This document shows, in pieces, positions 8,710 through 17,515 of a stretch of 32,068 nucleotides of DNA. Location of the stretch: the NCBI RefSeq assembly GCF_004339665.1, contig NZ_SMMU01000035.1, positions 1 to 32,068 of the forward strand. The letters are read 5' to 3'. The translations under genes were made by a program, and so were the position numbers. This stretch comes from Azotobacter chroococcum. GTDB taxonomy: Bacteria; Pseudomonadota; Gammaproteobacteria; Pseudomonadales; Pseudomonadaceae. The notes below the pieces were generated by a model. The model saw only the letters and a program-made list of their open reading frames with translations, had not been told where the DNA came from and did not search any database. The first letter of the stretch is position 1, and each line of letters opens with the position of its first letter.

Positions 8710-11014
8710 TGGGCATAACCCCCAAGATGGTCAGCGGCAGCGGGTCGGTCTGACGGATGAACAGCCGGCCAGTATCAGTCCAGGTCGCGTCGATGACGAT
8801 CTCGGCACGCCCGGTCAGCAGGTTGATCGGCTCGCCGTAGTTCTCGGTCGAGCGCTGCTTGAACTCGCGTAGCTTGTCGGACCGGGGGCCGGCGAAGATT
8901 CCGCGACTCTCCTGGCAGAGCACCACCACGTTGTTGACCCGCTTCTTGGCGCCCAGGAAGGCCTGGCTGTTGGCCATGGTGATATCAAGCGTCTCAAAGT
9001 CCGCCGTGATGGGCAGCCCGACGTGGGCGACCAACGCCGGCTCTTCCAACTCGATCAAGCCGCCCGACACGACCTTTTGCGGCTCGACGTCGCCATCGGC
9101 CAAGATGGATACCGTTTTGCCCTCAAGATGTCCCAAGCCGCTGATCGTCGTAGCGGCCAGCCCCCAGCGGGTTGCCGCCACACCGCGCAGCGAATCAGGC
9201 ACCACGGTCTGCGGGATGACCGTGACGACCGCGCCAGAGGTATAGGCGCTGATCTGGGCGACCAGTACCTCGCCAATGCTGTCGGTGTCTCCGCCGCCGT
9301 ACAGGATGACGCTGCGCCCAACCATGTCGACGGTGAAGACGCTACCGCCGGAGGTCAGGGTCAGCGGATTCGGGTACTTCCAGTCGGTTCCGCCCGTCAG
9401 CGTCGCGCTGACCGACTGCCGGCCGTCGTAGGTGAGCCCGCAGTCGACAAAGAAGGCCCGGTCATAGACGTAGTCGCCGCTGCCGTACTTGCTGAGCTGG
9501 CGAGTTGCCATGCGCTCGATGTAGCGCTTGGTGGCCCCGTTGATGGTCCGCTTGACGATCAGGTAGAGCGCGTCCTCGTCGTCCTCGGGAACACTGGCCA
9601 CAGACTCAACGTCGCCATCAGTATCGTGCCGATGCCAGCCGAACACCTGCTGGTCGGGCATGAAGGTGAAGCCGAGCAGCACGCCATCATTGCGGACAAG
9701 CCACAGCACGCCGTTCGGGGCCAAGCAGAACGCCATCTCGTCGATTCCATAGCCGCGCATCAGGTGGGATGACATGACGCTCACGTCGTTCGGCCTGAAC
9801 CCGTCGTCGACGTAGTTGTAGGCCAGCGTCGCCAGCTTCCCGCCGCGCGCCTGGATGTGCAGGGCCGTATTGCCATAGACGGCCGGTGGAACGTCGCTGG
9901 TCCCGAAGTAGCTTTGCGGAATGGCCGAGATGGTTTCGGGCGTGACACCCGCATCGGTGCTGCCGGTGATCGTCCACTCTGCCCCAGAGGTCAGGGCCAG
10001 CAGCTCGCGCAGGGACACGATATGCCGAATGCGGTTCACCTCCCTGCTGGCAATCGTGAACTCGATGCCGTCGTCGTCCTTGTTCGGATCGCTGTACCCG
10101 AAGTTATGGAAATCCCCGGCCCGGCTCATCCAGATGGTTTGCGGGTTCTCGTTGCTCGCAGCGAACACGAGGCGCTGCTGGAAGTAGCCGACCACTGACG
10201 GCCAGTTCGTGCCGCTGAAGGGGTTGTAGCCGATCGGCACCGTCTCGTCAGAGTCGGGAGTGATGTTGATGTCGCTGAACGTCGTGCCGGTGGCCTGACC
10301 GATGAAGCCGAACACGCCGGACGATTTGTTCTTGTAGACGTTGTAGTGGTCCGCGCCGGCCACGGCAGACCAGCTCAGAGTGGCCCCCGGCTTTGAATCC
10401 CAGCTGGCAACCGAGTCGGTATTGCTCGGCCACGACTCGACAGCCCCGTCAGCAAATGAACTTACCGCAGTGACCCGGTACTCGAAGTCCGTGGTATCGC
10501 CGCTGCCGCCGGTCCTGGCTGTTGCCGACAGGCCGGTAGGCGCCGCAATGGATGGCTCGAAGGTGATCGTGGTCAGCGTCCAGTTAGTCGGCCCGAGGCG
10601 CTTCAGCTCGCGCGGTGCGTAGCTCGGATGGACGATGGTCAGCACGTCGGCCGACTGCGTGAATTTCAGCTCGGGCAGGTCGGCGGTGGTGTACGGGCTG
10701 GCAATCTCATAGGGCAATCCGGCGCTCGTCACCTGGCCGCCATCGCTGACGAAGCGGACATAGCCGTTACCGAACTCCAGGACGTAGGTCTGTTCGGTGC
10801 TGAATTGAAACGGGATCAGGCGCGTCCGGGCCGAACTGTCCTTCACCTCGGCGACGAGCCGGGTACCCGCCCGGTTCTGCACGCCCCCCTCGGGCAGCAC
10901 GACGAAGTTCCGGCAGGTCCGCAAGCTGGTGTAGTAGCGCGCCAGATCGACCCGCGCATAGGCTGCTGGAGCAATCTCGCCGGCGCTGAACGATGGCTGG
11001 ATGGCCTGAGTCAT
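8696..11014 (-). CDS. Tail tubular protein B (nozzle)
   Basis: 772 aa, the usual size for podoviral tail nozzle proteins (T7 gp12 family). The N-terminus shows the family hallmarks: QPSFSAGEIAPAAYARVDLARYYTSLRTCRNFVVLPEGGVQNRAGT. Repeated beta-rich segments follow, including LRELLALTSGAEWTI and YNYVDDGFRPNDVS. A Thr/Ser-rich fibronectin-like stretch at about residues 150-240 (APTGLSATARTGG) is inserted in the middle. It forms the distal nozzle below the adaptor ring. The start overlaps the stop of TTPA (ATGA). Confidence 0.9.
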   Translation of the reverse strand: MTQAIQPSFSAGEIAPAAYARVDLARYYTSLRTCRNFVVLPEGGVQNRAGTRLVAEVKDSSARTRLIPFQFSTEQTYVLEFGNGYVRFVSDGGQVTSAGLPYEIASPYTTADLPELKFTQSADVLTIVHPSYAPRELKRLGPTNWTLTTITFEPSIAAPTGLSATARTGGSGDTTDFEYRVTAVSSFADGAVESWPSNTDSVASWDSKPGATLSWSAVAGADHYNVYKNKSSGVFGFIGQATGTTFSDINITPDSDETVPIGYNPFSGTNWPSVVGYFQQRLVFAASNENPQTIWMSRAGDFHNFGYSDPNKDDDGIEFTIASREVNRIRHIVSLRELLALTSGAEWTITGSTDAGVTPETISAIPQSYFGTSDVPPAVYGNTALHIQARGGKLATLAYNYVDDGFRPNDVSVMSSHLMRGYGIDEMAFCLAPNGVLWLVRNDGVLLGFTFMPDQQVFGWHRHDTDGDVESVASVPEDDEDALYLIVKRTINGATKRYIERMATRQLSKYGSGDYVYDRAFFVDCGLTYDGRQSVSATLTGGTDWKYPNPLTLTSGGSVFTVDMVGRSVILYGGGDTDSIGEVLVAQISAYTSGAVVTVIPQTVVPDSLRGVAATRWGLAATTISGLGHLEGKTVSILADGDVEPQKVVSGGLIELEEPALVAHVGLPITADFETLDITMANSQAFLGAKKRVNNVVVLCQESRGIFAGPRSDKLREFKQRSTENYGEPINLLTGRAEIVIDATWTDTGRLFIRQTDPLPLTILGVMPNVQS

Positions 11015-11646
11015 TGGCCGCGCCCTGTGATGAAACTGGATTCCCGGGTGAAATCGTTCACGCCCTCGTTGAGCATGGCGGAGGCGGCTCGCGCGATCTC
11101 GAGCTGATATTGGGCATCGCAGGTCTGAGCGATGCCGGCGTTATTCGAGAGGGCCGGCGCGATCTGGCTGGCCAGCCGCCAAGCGAGAGCAGACACGAAC
11201 ATGGGGTCGAACAGCTCCGACGACTCGATCTTCTTCGTGTACTCCAGCGTCGCCGGCGAAATCGTCGTCGCGATCAGGCTGTTGCTGGAGCCGTTGATGA
11301 CTCGGAAGGGAACGGGCTTGATGACTGGTCGTGCCCAGCCTTCGTTGACACACGGCCAGAAGTCAGCAGGAATACAGCCGCCAACGATGCGCCGCGCCTT
11401 CAGGCAGTCGGTCGGCATCGCGTAGGCATATGGGTATTCCGGGTCGGGGTTATCCGACACCTCGGCCAGCGAGACGAACGCCGTAGCGAACCCCCAATGG
11501 AAGTCACGCAGCACGAAGTCTCGCGATGGCTCGTAGAACAGGCTGCACTGCTCCGCCTGAGCGGTGTCCTCGTCGAGGGCGTCGATACGGTCGCCGTTGC
11601 CGATGCGCGACAACGCCATGTTGCAGATTTCAACAATGCTGGCCAT
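11011..11646 (-). CDS. Tail tubular protein A (adaptor / gatekeeper)
   Basis: 211 aa. The N-terminus VEICNMALSRIGNGDRIDALDEDTAQAEQC followed by FYEPSRDFVLRDFHWGFAT is diagnostic of the T7 gp11 / P22 gp4 adaptor family, which forms a 12-mer ring between portal and nozzle. It is followed immediately by TTPB, the usual order. The stop codon of the SGNH gene touches the ATG (TAAATG), and an AGGGTGA sequence just upstream serves as RBS. Confidence 0.9.
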   Translation of the reverse strand: MASIVEICNMALSRIGNGDRIDALDEDTAQAEQCSLFYEPSRDFVLRDFHWGFATAFVSLAEVSDNPDPEYPYAYAMPTDCLKARRIVGGCIPADFWPCVNEGWARPVIKPVPFRVINGSSNSLIATTISPATLEYTKKIESSELFDPMFVSALAWRLASQIAPALSNNAGIAQTCDAQYQLEIARAASAMLNEGVNDFTRESSFITGRGQ

Positions 11647-12891
11647 TTACTTCACCCTTTTGAGCCACACTGCCTTGGGGCGGCAGGTCATTGCCACGCT
11701 GGCCGCGCTGTCCACGGCGTAGGCAGTCAGACGCAGGGCAGCGGCGGTCGCGCCGGCCGGAATTACCATCTTTGGCGAGCGCAGAATTCCGCTGTAGGCC
11801 ACGCTCGGAAGCACAGAGGTGCCGAGGTAGCGGTCTCCATCCCAGTAGCGCTGGGTTCCGTTTACCGGATCGGTGACTTCAAGGCCAAGCTGCAGGCTGC
11901 TGAAGTTCGACGTGCCGGCGTCCACCTCGATATCCGCGAACGCCTCATAGGTAGCGCCAGGGATCAGAGTCGCGTGCAGGCCCGTCTGCTTCAGAATGTC
12001 CGCGGCTGCCGCACTGCCAGATGCAGCGCCGCCAAGGACGCACTGCTGCACGCCGTCTGCGGTGAAGCTGTAGGTGCGGGTAACGGTCGAGGCACCGCTT
12101 GCGTTGGTGCCACTCCAGTACTGGGCGATATTTCCCGATCCGCCAGTGCCAAGGCTTCCGGGAGTTCCGGTATTCCGAACCATCGGGTTCTGGACCATGC
12201 TGCCGGTCGGGTTGGCAGCTGAGAACAGATCGGCATTTGTCGCGATGGACTTCACCTCGCGCCCGGCGAACTTGCGCGTCAAAGCACCTGCCAGAGCCTT
12301 GCCCATCCAGTAGGCCCCGATAGGCGACGGGTGCAGGCCATCATGGGTATATCCAAGCCTCGCGTAGGCTGAGGCGCTCACCGCGTCCACCCAATCTGGA
12401 TACGGATCGGCAACTAGAATGGAGCCTCCGTTGTCCAGGCTCAGCATCCACTGGCGCACGATCTGGTGATTGGTCAGCTGATCGCCCGTCAGCGCGTTGC
12501 TGGTGAATGTGGCATCACCCCGCGGGGTATCGCAGAGCAGAATGACTTCCTTGCCGACCTTGAGGACGTTGTCGATGATCCCGGTGTAGTTGTCGATCGA
12601 CTCCCAGGCTGACATGTTGGCCGAGCCACGGTCGTTGGTCGGGCCGGTCAGGATGATGGTGCCGGCCTCGGTCGCAGCCAGCAGCGGCGCATAGCGGCCT
12701 TTGAAGTCGCGGGAGGTATTGCCGCCGATCCCCCAGTTATCGACCAGCGGATTTTCCAGCACGGCGCATTGGCGGGACTGCATCAGCGCCCAGTGGATGT
12801 AGCCGTAGTTCTCCAGCGTCAGGCCGCCAGCCGTGCCGACACAGTTCGCGCTCCTGCTATCAGGTCCGAAGGCAATTTTGTTGTTGATCAC
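11647..12891 (-). CDS. SGNH/GDSL hydrolase-like virion protein
   Basis: 414 aa. Residues 1-200 look like an SGNH hydrolase: block I FGPDS with Ser12, block II GGNTS (G57), block III GPTND (N86), block V DGLHPSPIG with D184 and H187. The triad is therefore Ser12-Asp184-His187, although block I lacks the canonical GDS Gly. Residues 205-414 are beta-rich and Gly/Ser/Thr-rich, like a carbohydrate-binding jelly roll. It probably deacetylates or hydrolyses surface polysaccharide. GTG start with GGAGC 7 nt upstream. It sits just behind a strong terminator and before the tail genes, an unusual spot for a receptor-modifying enzyme. It may be a paralogue of the fiber's esterase domain. Confidence 0.8.
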   Translation of the reverse strand: MINNKIAFGPDSRSANCVGTAGGLTLENYGYIHWALMQSRQCAVLENPLVDNWGIGGNTSRDFKGRYAPLLAATEAGTIILTGPTNDRGSANMSAWESIDNYTGIIDNVLKVGKEVILLCDTPRGDATFTSNALTGDQLTNHQIVRQWMLSLDNGGSILVADPYPDWVDAVSASAYARLGYTHDGLHPSPIGAYWMGKALAGALTRKFAGREVKSIATNADLFSAANPTGSMVQNPMVRNTGTPGSLGTGGSGNIAQYWSGTNASGASTVTRTYSFTADGVQQCVLGGAASGSAAAADILKQTGLHATLIPGATYEAFADIEVDAGTSNFSSLQLGLEVTDPVNGTQRYWDGDRYLGTSVLPSVAYSGILRSPKMVIPAGATAAALRLTAYAVDSAASVAMTCRPKAVWLKRVK

Positions 12892-12905
12892 GGCAGATGC
12901 TCCAG

Positions 12906-12930
12906 AAAAGAAAAGGCCCCCGAAGGGGCC
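12906..12930 (-). terminator. Intrinsic terminator between head and tail modules
   Basis: On the minus strand GGCCCC-TTCG-GGGGCC (6 bp, stable tetraloop) is followed by TTTTCTTTT. It separates the capsid genes from the SGNH, tail and ejection genes. It probably raises capsid transcript relative to the distal genes unless antitermination is active. Confidence 0.85.
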
Positions 12931-12948
12931 GCGACTGGCTGAAAGCGA

Positions 12949-13110
12949 TCAGGCCAGGCCTTTCTTCTTCAGTTCCTCATCGCTCAGTGGGCGCAGATTG
13001 TGGCCGGCCTCTCCAGAGAACTGGACCAGATCACCCGGGCTGCGCAGCTGATCGCCGATGTAGCTCTGTTCGAGCACTTCGTACCACTTTTCCTCGTTTG
13101 CCTTAGCCAT
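12949..13110 (-). CDS. Small hypothetical protein (53 aa)
   Basis: Short gene in the head module. It begins MAKANEEKWYEVLEQSYIGD, behind a strong RBS (GAGGAG, 6 nt before the ATG). The sequence is charged, with a C-terminal LSDEELKKKGLA helix. It lies between the cement protein and the terminator at 12906-12930, so it is co-transcribed with the capsid. Small proteins of this shape are often structural (decoration or head completion) in phage head operons, but I do not recognise the family. Confidence 0.75.
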   Translation of the reverse strand: MAKANEEKWYEVLEQSYIGDQLRSPGDLVQFSGEAGHNLRPLSDEELKKKGLA

Positions 13111-13120
13111 GGCTCACTCC

Positions 13121-13579
13121 TCAGAAGTTGCTGCCGTTGACGTAGGCCTTGAAGGCCTGGACGTCCTTGGCAAGGAACGCAGAGAAGGCGCCGGCGGTCA
13201 GCGGGCCGGTGGCCACGGTGAAGCGCACGCCGATGTAACGCTTGTAGTCTGCTGACGGCAGCTTGATCGCCACCAGGGTAGCGCCTGCGGCCATCTCGGC
13301 CAGGGCGAAGGCCTTCGACGAGAAGTGCACGACCGGAGCGGTGGCCATACCGGCCGCGCTGTCCGATTCGAGCGTGACGGTCACGGTTGCCGCGCCGGCT
13401 GCGGTAGCGGTGGTGTCCACTTGGACGACCAAGTAGACATCCTCGCCGACACCGATATCGCGGACGGTGTTGGTGTTGACCGCGTTGCCGAGCGGATACA
13501 GATCGACGACGTTGGTCGAAATAGCCGTCGCGGTGACGGCTTGGCTGTCGGAGAACTCAGCCTGCTTATCTACGTACAT
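13121..13579 (-). CDS. Capsid cement protein, Bbp16-like
   Basis: 152 aa, just downstream of the major capsid gene. It begins MYVDKQAEFSDSQAVTATAIST and continues DLYPLGNAVNTNTVRDIGVGEDVYLVVQV. This pattern and the beta-rich composition match BPP-1 Bbp16, the jelly-roll protein that clamps capsomers together. RBS is GGAG before the ATG; the intergenic gap to the capsid gene is 9 nt. Assignment rests on remembered family features plus synteny. Confidence 0.85.
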   Translation of the reverse strand: MYVDKQAEFSDSQAVTATAISTNVVDLYPLGNAVNTNTVRDIGVGEDVYLVVQVDTTATAAGAATVTVTLESDSAAGMATAPVVHFSSKAFALAEMAAGATLVAIKLPSADYKRYIGVRFTVATGPLTAGAFSAFLAKDVQAFKAYVNGSNF

Positions 13580-13588
13580 GATGGCTCC

Positions 13589-14593
13589 TTAGGCGACAGC
13601 CGCTTCGGTGTTGAGGATGGAATCGACGCGACGCACCGGAACCTCGCCGAACATCAGGGCCGGGCGGCCTGCGACGTTCTCGTAGGCCAGGGTGCTGGAG
13701 GCGACCTTGTTGACGGTCTGGCGGCGCAGGAAGCTTCGGATGCGGCGCGAGCAGTAGAACGCCGGGGTAACGCCGGTCAGGCCCTGGATCATCTCCAGTG
13801 CCTGAGTCATCAGGTCGATGACATCGGGGCCGGAGGCGGCGTTCTTGGTCAGTGCGGTGACGTCGATGTTGGCGATGCGCACGATGTACCGCCAGTCCTT
13901 CACGGCGACGCCGCATTTCCACTGGTACTGGTCCATCAGGGCGCGGTAGCGGTTGTTGCTGGCATCGAAGGCGTCCTGCTCGCCAAGGTCGCGATGGACA
14001 AGGCCAGCCTGCGAGCCCTTCGGGTAGATGCCGTGCACCGAGTTCTCGCCCCAGCCGACCAGCCAGATGCTGGTGTTGGTGGAGCCGGCGCCGCCAGCGC
14101 TGATCACGTTGTTGGCAGTGGCCGCAGTGCCTGCGCTCAGGGTGTTGAAGCGCGGAGCCAGGCCGGTGAAGCCTTCCGGAGTCACGCCGGCATTGCCGTA
14201 GATAACGTTGCGCTGCATGGTCTGGTTCATGGCCTCGATGAAGGCCTTCGACTCGGACAGGCGGAATGCGGCGGTGTTTCCGTTCAGCATCGCGAGGTCG
14301 ACGTCGATCTGGCCGCGCGCCTCGAGGATGCCGCAGGCTTCGTCGATCTGAGCGGTGGTCGACTTGCTGTTCGGCACGCCACCATTGAGCTTGCGGAAAA
14401 TCACATCGGGCAGGCCGGTGCGGGTCGTGATGCGGGAGCCGGTCGGCAGGTTGCCCTCGTACCAAGGCATATCCATCAGCATCTCGTTTTCCTGAGACAG
14501 CAGCTCGGCAATCGGCATGATGCCGCCGCCGTCCGGGTTCAGGCGCTTTGCGATGTCCAGCAGGGTGGGCAGGTTCGTTGCGAGAGTAGCCAT
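13589..14593 (-). CDS. Major capsid protein, Bbp17-like
   Basis: 334 aa. Starts MATLATNLPTLLDIAKRLNP, with IAELLSQENEMLMDMPWYEG and LPTGSRITTRTGLPDVIFRKLNGG. These are the hallmark N-arm and E-loop features of the BPP-1 type (HK97-fold) capsid protein of T=7 podoviruses. It lies between the scaffold and cement genes, and RBS GGA lies about 9 nt upstream. No separate protease gene is evident in the head module, consistent with an unprocessed capsid. Confidence 0.9.
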   Translation of the reverse strand: MATLATNLPTLLDIAKRLNPDGGGIMPIAELLSQENEMLMDMPWYEGNLPTGSRITTRTGLPDVIFRKLNGGVPNSKSTTAQIDEACGILEARGQIDVDLAMLNGNTAAFRLSESKAFIEAMNQTMQRNVIYGNAGVTPEGFTGLAPRFNTLSAGTAATANNVISAGGAGSTNTSIWLVGWGENSVHGIYPKGSQAGLVHRDLGEQDAFDASNNRYRALMDQYQWKCGVAVKDWRYIVRIANIDVTALTKNAASGPDVIDLMTQALEMIQGLTGVTPAFYCSRRIRSFLRRQTVNKVASSTLAYENVAGRPALMFGEVPVRRVDSILNTEAAVA

Positions 14594-14605
14594 AGTTGGC
14601 GGTCC

Positions 14606-15241
14606 TTAAGCGGGATAGTTCGGGTACATGCGGTTGGCGAGCGGGCGCTCCGCAGGAACTTCGGTGGTGGTGCGATGCAGCTTCCCTTCGGCGATTTCCT
14701 TGCCGACGCGATGGAAGAAGCGGACGACTTCCGGGTGCGAGCCGATGCCCGACTCCTTCAGGAACGCACTGAGTTCTGGCGTCCCGTAGGCAGCGAGGGC
14801 TTCGCTGGCCGCGGTGACGTTGGCCTCGAAGTTGGCACCCCCGAAATTCGGGTCGGCTTTGAGGCTCGTCTCCCACTCGGAAACCATCTGATTGCGCTGA
14901 TCAGTGGCCGCTTGTTCTGCCGCCTGCTGGCTTGCAAGAACGCGCTTGGCGTCCAGCGCGACCAGCTTCTCGGCCTGTTCCTGGGTGAGTCCCAACTCCT
15001 TGAACACCGGAGACCATTCGGCCAGCGCGGCATCGTCGACGGAGTAGCCCTCGGGCAGGTTGGCGAAGCTGTACTGCTCAGGGACTGATGGCTCGGCCTG
15101 CTGCTCTTGCGCGGACTGCTGTTGGGGTTGCTGCTGGCCCTGCTCCTGCGCTGCTGCTTGCTGCTCGGCTGCCTGGGCCTGTGACGTCGCACTCTCGGTC
15201 CCGCTTGCGGTAGTGGTGGCGGTATCGACTGCTTCGGTCAT
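14606..15241 (-). CDS. Scaffolding protein
   Basis: 211 aa, strongly acidic and low in complexity. The N-terminal ~55 residues are almost entirely Ala/Gln/Glu/Ser. Next come the LPEGYSVDDAALAEWSPVFKELGLTQEQAEKLV segment, seen in many podoviral and peptidase-like scaffold proteins, and a helical C-terminus. Directly upstream of the major capsid gene, the standard place. It is expected to guide procapsid assembly and then leave. Its ATG overlaps the stop of the Bbp19-like gene (4 nt). Confidence 0.85.
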   Translation of the reverse strand: MTEAVDTATTTASGTESATSQAQAAEQQAAAQEQGQQQPQQQSAQEQQAEPSVPEQYSFANLPEGYSVDDAALAEWSPVFKELGLTQEQAEKLVALDAKRVLASQQAAEQAATDQRNQMVSEWETSLKADPNFGGANFEANVTAASEALAAYGTPELSAFLKESGIGSHPEVVRFFHRVGKEIAEGKLHRTTTEVPAERPLANRMYPNYPA

Positions 15242-15549
15242 TCGGGAACCTCATCGGGTTGTTTGGTGTTCTCCTGCACCATCAGCAGGTACTGCTCAGG
15301 GCACAGGGTGCGAATTTCTTCGGAGAGCGCGCGGCCGACCTCGTAGGCGCCGAGCAGGTAGCTCTGCCGGCCGCCATGGGTATCGAACAGGGTCGACCTG
15401 GCCTCAAATCGGGTGGCGACCAGCAGGCTCCAGACGAAGCGACGGCCGCTCAGGCTGCCCATCTGCTGACGCACGTCGTCGATGCGCTGCCTTTTCAGCA
15501 GGCGCGCCTGGTCCTCCCGCTGCTGCAGGATCTCGTCGGTGTCGAACAT
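15238..15549 (-). CDS. Bbp19-like head protein
   Basis: 103 aa. The segment FVWSLLVATRFEARSTLFDTHGGRQSYLLGAYEVGRALSEEI matches the small Bbp19-like domain found between portal and scaffold in BPP-1 relatives. The fold is probably all-helical; the role is unknown, but it is presumably virion assembly. It abuts the portal stop directly (0-nt gap) and overlaps the scaffold start by 4 nt. Confidence 0.75.
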   Translation of the reverse strand: MFDTDEILQQREDQARLLKRQRIDDVRQQMGSLSGRRFVWSLLVATRFEARSTLFDTHGGRQSYLLGAYEVGRALSEEIRTLCPEQYLLMVQENTKQPDEVPE

Positions 15550-17235
15550 TTAGGCTCCGATGATCTGGCCTAGGGCGTTGTCAGGCGTGAGCTGCGTTTC
15601 GGAAAGGAGCTTGGCGCCCTGGATGCCGTTCGCCAGCGCCTCCTGCGCTTGCTGCTGCTGGGCAATCTGGGCGCGCTGCTGGCGGATCGTGTCGACTTCG
15701 TCATCGCCGCGCACAACTGTGGGCACGACGCCGATCGATTCGGCGTACTCGTCGATGAGCTGATCGGAATCGAGCTTGTCTGCTGCCTCCGGGAATGCGC
15801 CGGCCAGCCCGCCCACGAACTGGGCATAGCGCTCCAGGCTGGTGACCGCCTGCGCCTTCTGCGCCTGGGCAAGGATCGAGATGTAGTCCGCCTCGACCTC
15901 GCCGCTGCCCAACTCCTCTGGAGGCTCAGGCAACAGCGGCTCTCCGTCGATGATGCCGGCCCAGATCGGCAGGCTCTGGCGCAACATGATGCCGAACACG
16001 CGCTCGATGATCGGGTCGAGGCCCTCGAAATCCACTCGCTCGACCACCGGGCCGAGCATGGCCATCTTCTCTTCCTTGCGCGCGGCGATCTCGGTCGCCG
16101 TCCTGACGTCGTCCATCTGGCTGATCATCAGGAACAGGTCGGCGTAGAACGAGCGACGGATGCGCTCCTCATGCCTTGCGATCTTGGCCTCGATGGCCGC
16201 CAACCACTGAGGATTCGGCTCGTAGATCGGGGCGATCTGGTTCTGGCTGCCGACCATGTCCACATAGGTGATGCCGCCAGGGAGCGTCGAACTGGGCTGC
16301 CCTCGAAGGCTGGATGGGGCCTGCAGCGGCGGATTCGCGCCCGTTTCCACCAGTCGCGCCGAACTGCGCTCGTAGAGTTGCAGGGCCTTGATGTCGCCAA
16401 TGCAGCGACGCCCAGGCCCGGTCCCGTAGCAGTCGCCAGGGAGCACATCCCAGCGCATGACGGCGACGGGGAACTCATGCATGCCAGCATGCTCGAGAAC
16501 CTTGTCGGGTGGGGCGGGCTTCTCCCATGTCAGCGACACGAACGGCAGATGCCGGCTCAGCCGGCTGCCGGGGCTGTGCTCGGCGTTCGGCTCGACCATT
16601 TGCACGCAGTCGAACCACGTGTCTTGGCGCGATTCATTGAGTGCAGCACGCGCCTGGGGGCTCAGAGCCTCAACGCCGAATCGCTCGGACATCTGCGCCG
16701 CCGTCAGCTTGAACTCGCGGTAGAAGGCATTGGTCCGACCGTCCGCGCCGTTGGCGACGTAATACTCGCCAGCGGTGAACGCCTCGCACTTGATCACTGC
16801 CCGAGGGTCTTGCTCGATCCAAACCGCGCCGGTACCGAAGACGCCCATCTCCAGATAGGCAACATGCATGCAGTTGTAGAAGTTCGACCGCAGCAGCACG
16901 TCCCGCATGCGCTCGGTGCATTCGAACAGCCAGTTCTTGACCGGCCCGAACTCCATCGCTTCGCGCGACTTGGTCATCAGGTTGAACCACGGGCGGGACC
17001 TGGAGGTTAGCCCGCTCATCATCCCGGCAGCCAGGGTGCCGGCGTCCTCGGTGGCCTCGTTGTTGATGATCTTGTTGTTGCGCCGGTCTCCCTTGTTCAC
17101 CTCGGTGCACAGCAGGCGCGAGCGCATGGGCTGGATGAAGTCCGACAGTTCACGCCAGTTCGTCTCCCAGGACTGACGTTCCGTCTTGAGCAGCGCTAGG
17201 CGCTTCTCGGCGCGCCGCCTGAGAGATTCCGCCAT
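15550..17235 (-). CDS. Portal protein (head-to-tail connector)
   Basis: 561 aa. Starts MAESLRRRAEKRLALLKTERQSWETNWRELSDFIQPMRSR, the classic beginning of the podoviral head-tail connector family. Other hallmarks are a GLTSRSRPWF stretch, PVAVMRWDVLPGDCYGTGPGRR and a C-terminal Gln-rich helix for the barrel. The frame is open further upstream, but I chose the ATG at 17235 because the upstream residues are Arg/Pro noise overlapping the 89-aa gene, and this start lies 1 nt after its stop. It forms the dodecameric DNA channel at the capsid vertex. Confidence 0.92.
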   Translation of the reverse strand: MAESLRRRAEKRLALLKTERQSWETNWRELSDFIQPMRSRLLCTEVNKGDRRNNKIINNEATEDAGTLAAGMMSGLTSRSRPWFNLMTKSREAMEFGPVKNWLFECTERMRDVLLRSNFYNCMHVAYLEMGVFGTGAVWIEQDPRAVIKCEAFTAGEYYVANGADGRTNAFYREFKLTAAQMSERFGVEALSPQARAALNESRQDTWFDCVQMVEPNAEHSPGSRLSRHLPFVSLTWEKPAPPDKVLEHAGMHEFPVAVMRWDVLPGDCYGTGPGRRCIGDIKALQLYERSSARLVETGANPPLQAPSSLRGQPSSTLPGGITYVDMVGSQNQIAPIYEPNPQWLAAIEAKIARHEERIRRSFYADLFLMISQMDDVRTATEIAARKEEKMAMLGPVVERVDFEGLDPIIERVFGIMLRQSLPIWAGIIDGEPLLPEPPEELGSGEVEADYISILAQAQKAQAVTSLERYAQFVGGLAGAFPEAADKLDSDQLIDEYAESIGVVPTVVRGDDEVDTIRQQRAQIAQQQQAQEALANGIQGAKLLSETQLTPDNALGQIIGA

Positions 17236-17236
17236 G

Positions 17237-17506
17237 TCACTGCCCCAGGAGAGTCTTGGTGGTGGTCGACGCAGCTTGATCGGTCGCGCCACCCAGGATT
17301 GTCGACGACAGGCCGGCAGCCTTCGCACGACGCTTCTTGTCGGCCGCGAAGTTCTCGGCGTCGGTCGTCGACACCTCATTGCCGTCTACCTTGTCAACGG
17401 TGGTATTGCTCGTACCAGGCGTCTTTGCTGCGCCGAGAACAGCATCAGAAGCGCCGAGCGTTGCCACGCTGGCCACACTTTTGACTATCTTCTTGGCTCC
17501 GCCCAT
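17237..17506 (-). CDS. Hypothetical head-module protein (89 aa)
   Basis: Begins MGGAKKIVKSVASVATLGAS. This is a small Gly/Ala-rich amphipathic N-terminus, then a Thr/Ser/Asp-rich middle and a basic DKKRRAKAAGLSSTILGG segment. It lies between TerL and the portal, with a clear RBS (AGGA, 6-7 nt before the ATG). Similar short proteins occur at this place in related podoviruses. The amphipathic N-terminus recalls small ejected or core proteins; the role is not established. Confidence 0.75.
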   Translation of the reverse strand: MGGAKKIVKSVASVATLGASDAVLGAAKTPGTSNTTVDKVDGNEVSTTDAENFAADKKRRAKAAGLSSTILGGATDQAASTTTKTLLGQ

Positions 17507-17515
17507 GGGGATTCC

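Noticed and set aside
10993-12222. 409-codon plus-strand frame opposite TTPA and the SGNH gene
   Set aside because: Shadow; crosses two genes with firm assignments.
13566-14876. 436-codon minus-strand frame over the capsid gene
   Set aside because: Out of frame with the major capsid protein; Arg/Pro/His-rich nonsense composition.
13325-15088. 587-codon plus-strand frame opposite the capsid and scaffold genes
   Set aside because: Antisense of two clearly recognised structural genes; a high-GC shadow.
15649-17010. 453-codon plus-strand frame opposite the portal
   Set aside because: Shadow of the portal gene; no family features.
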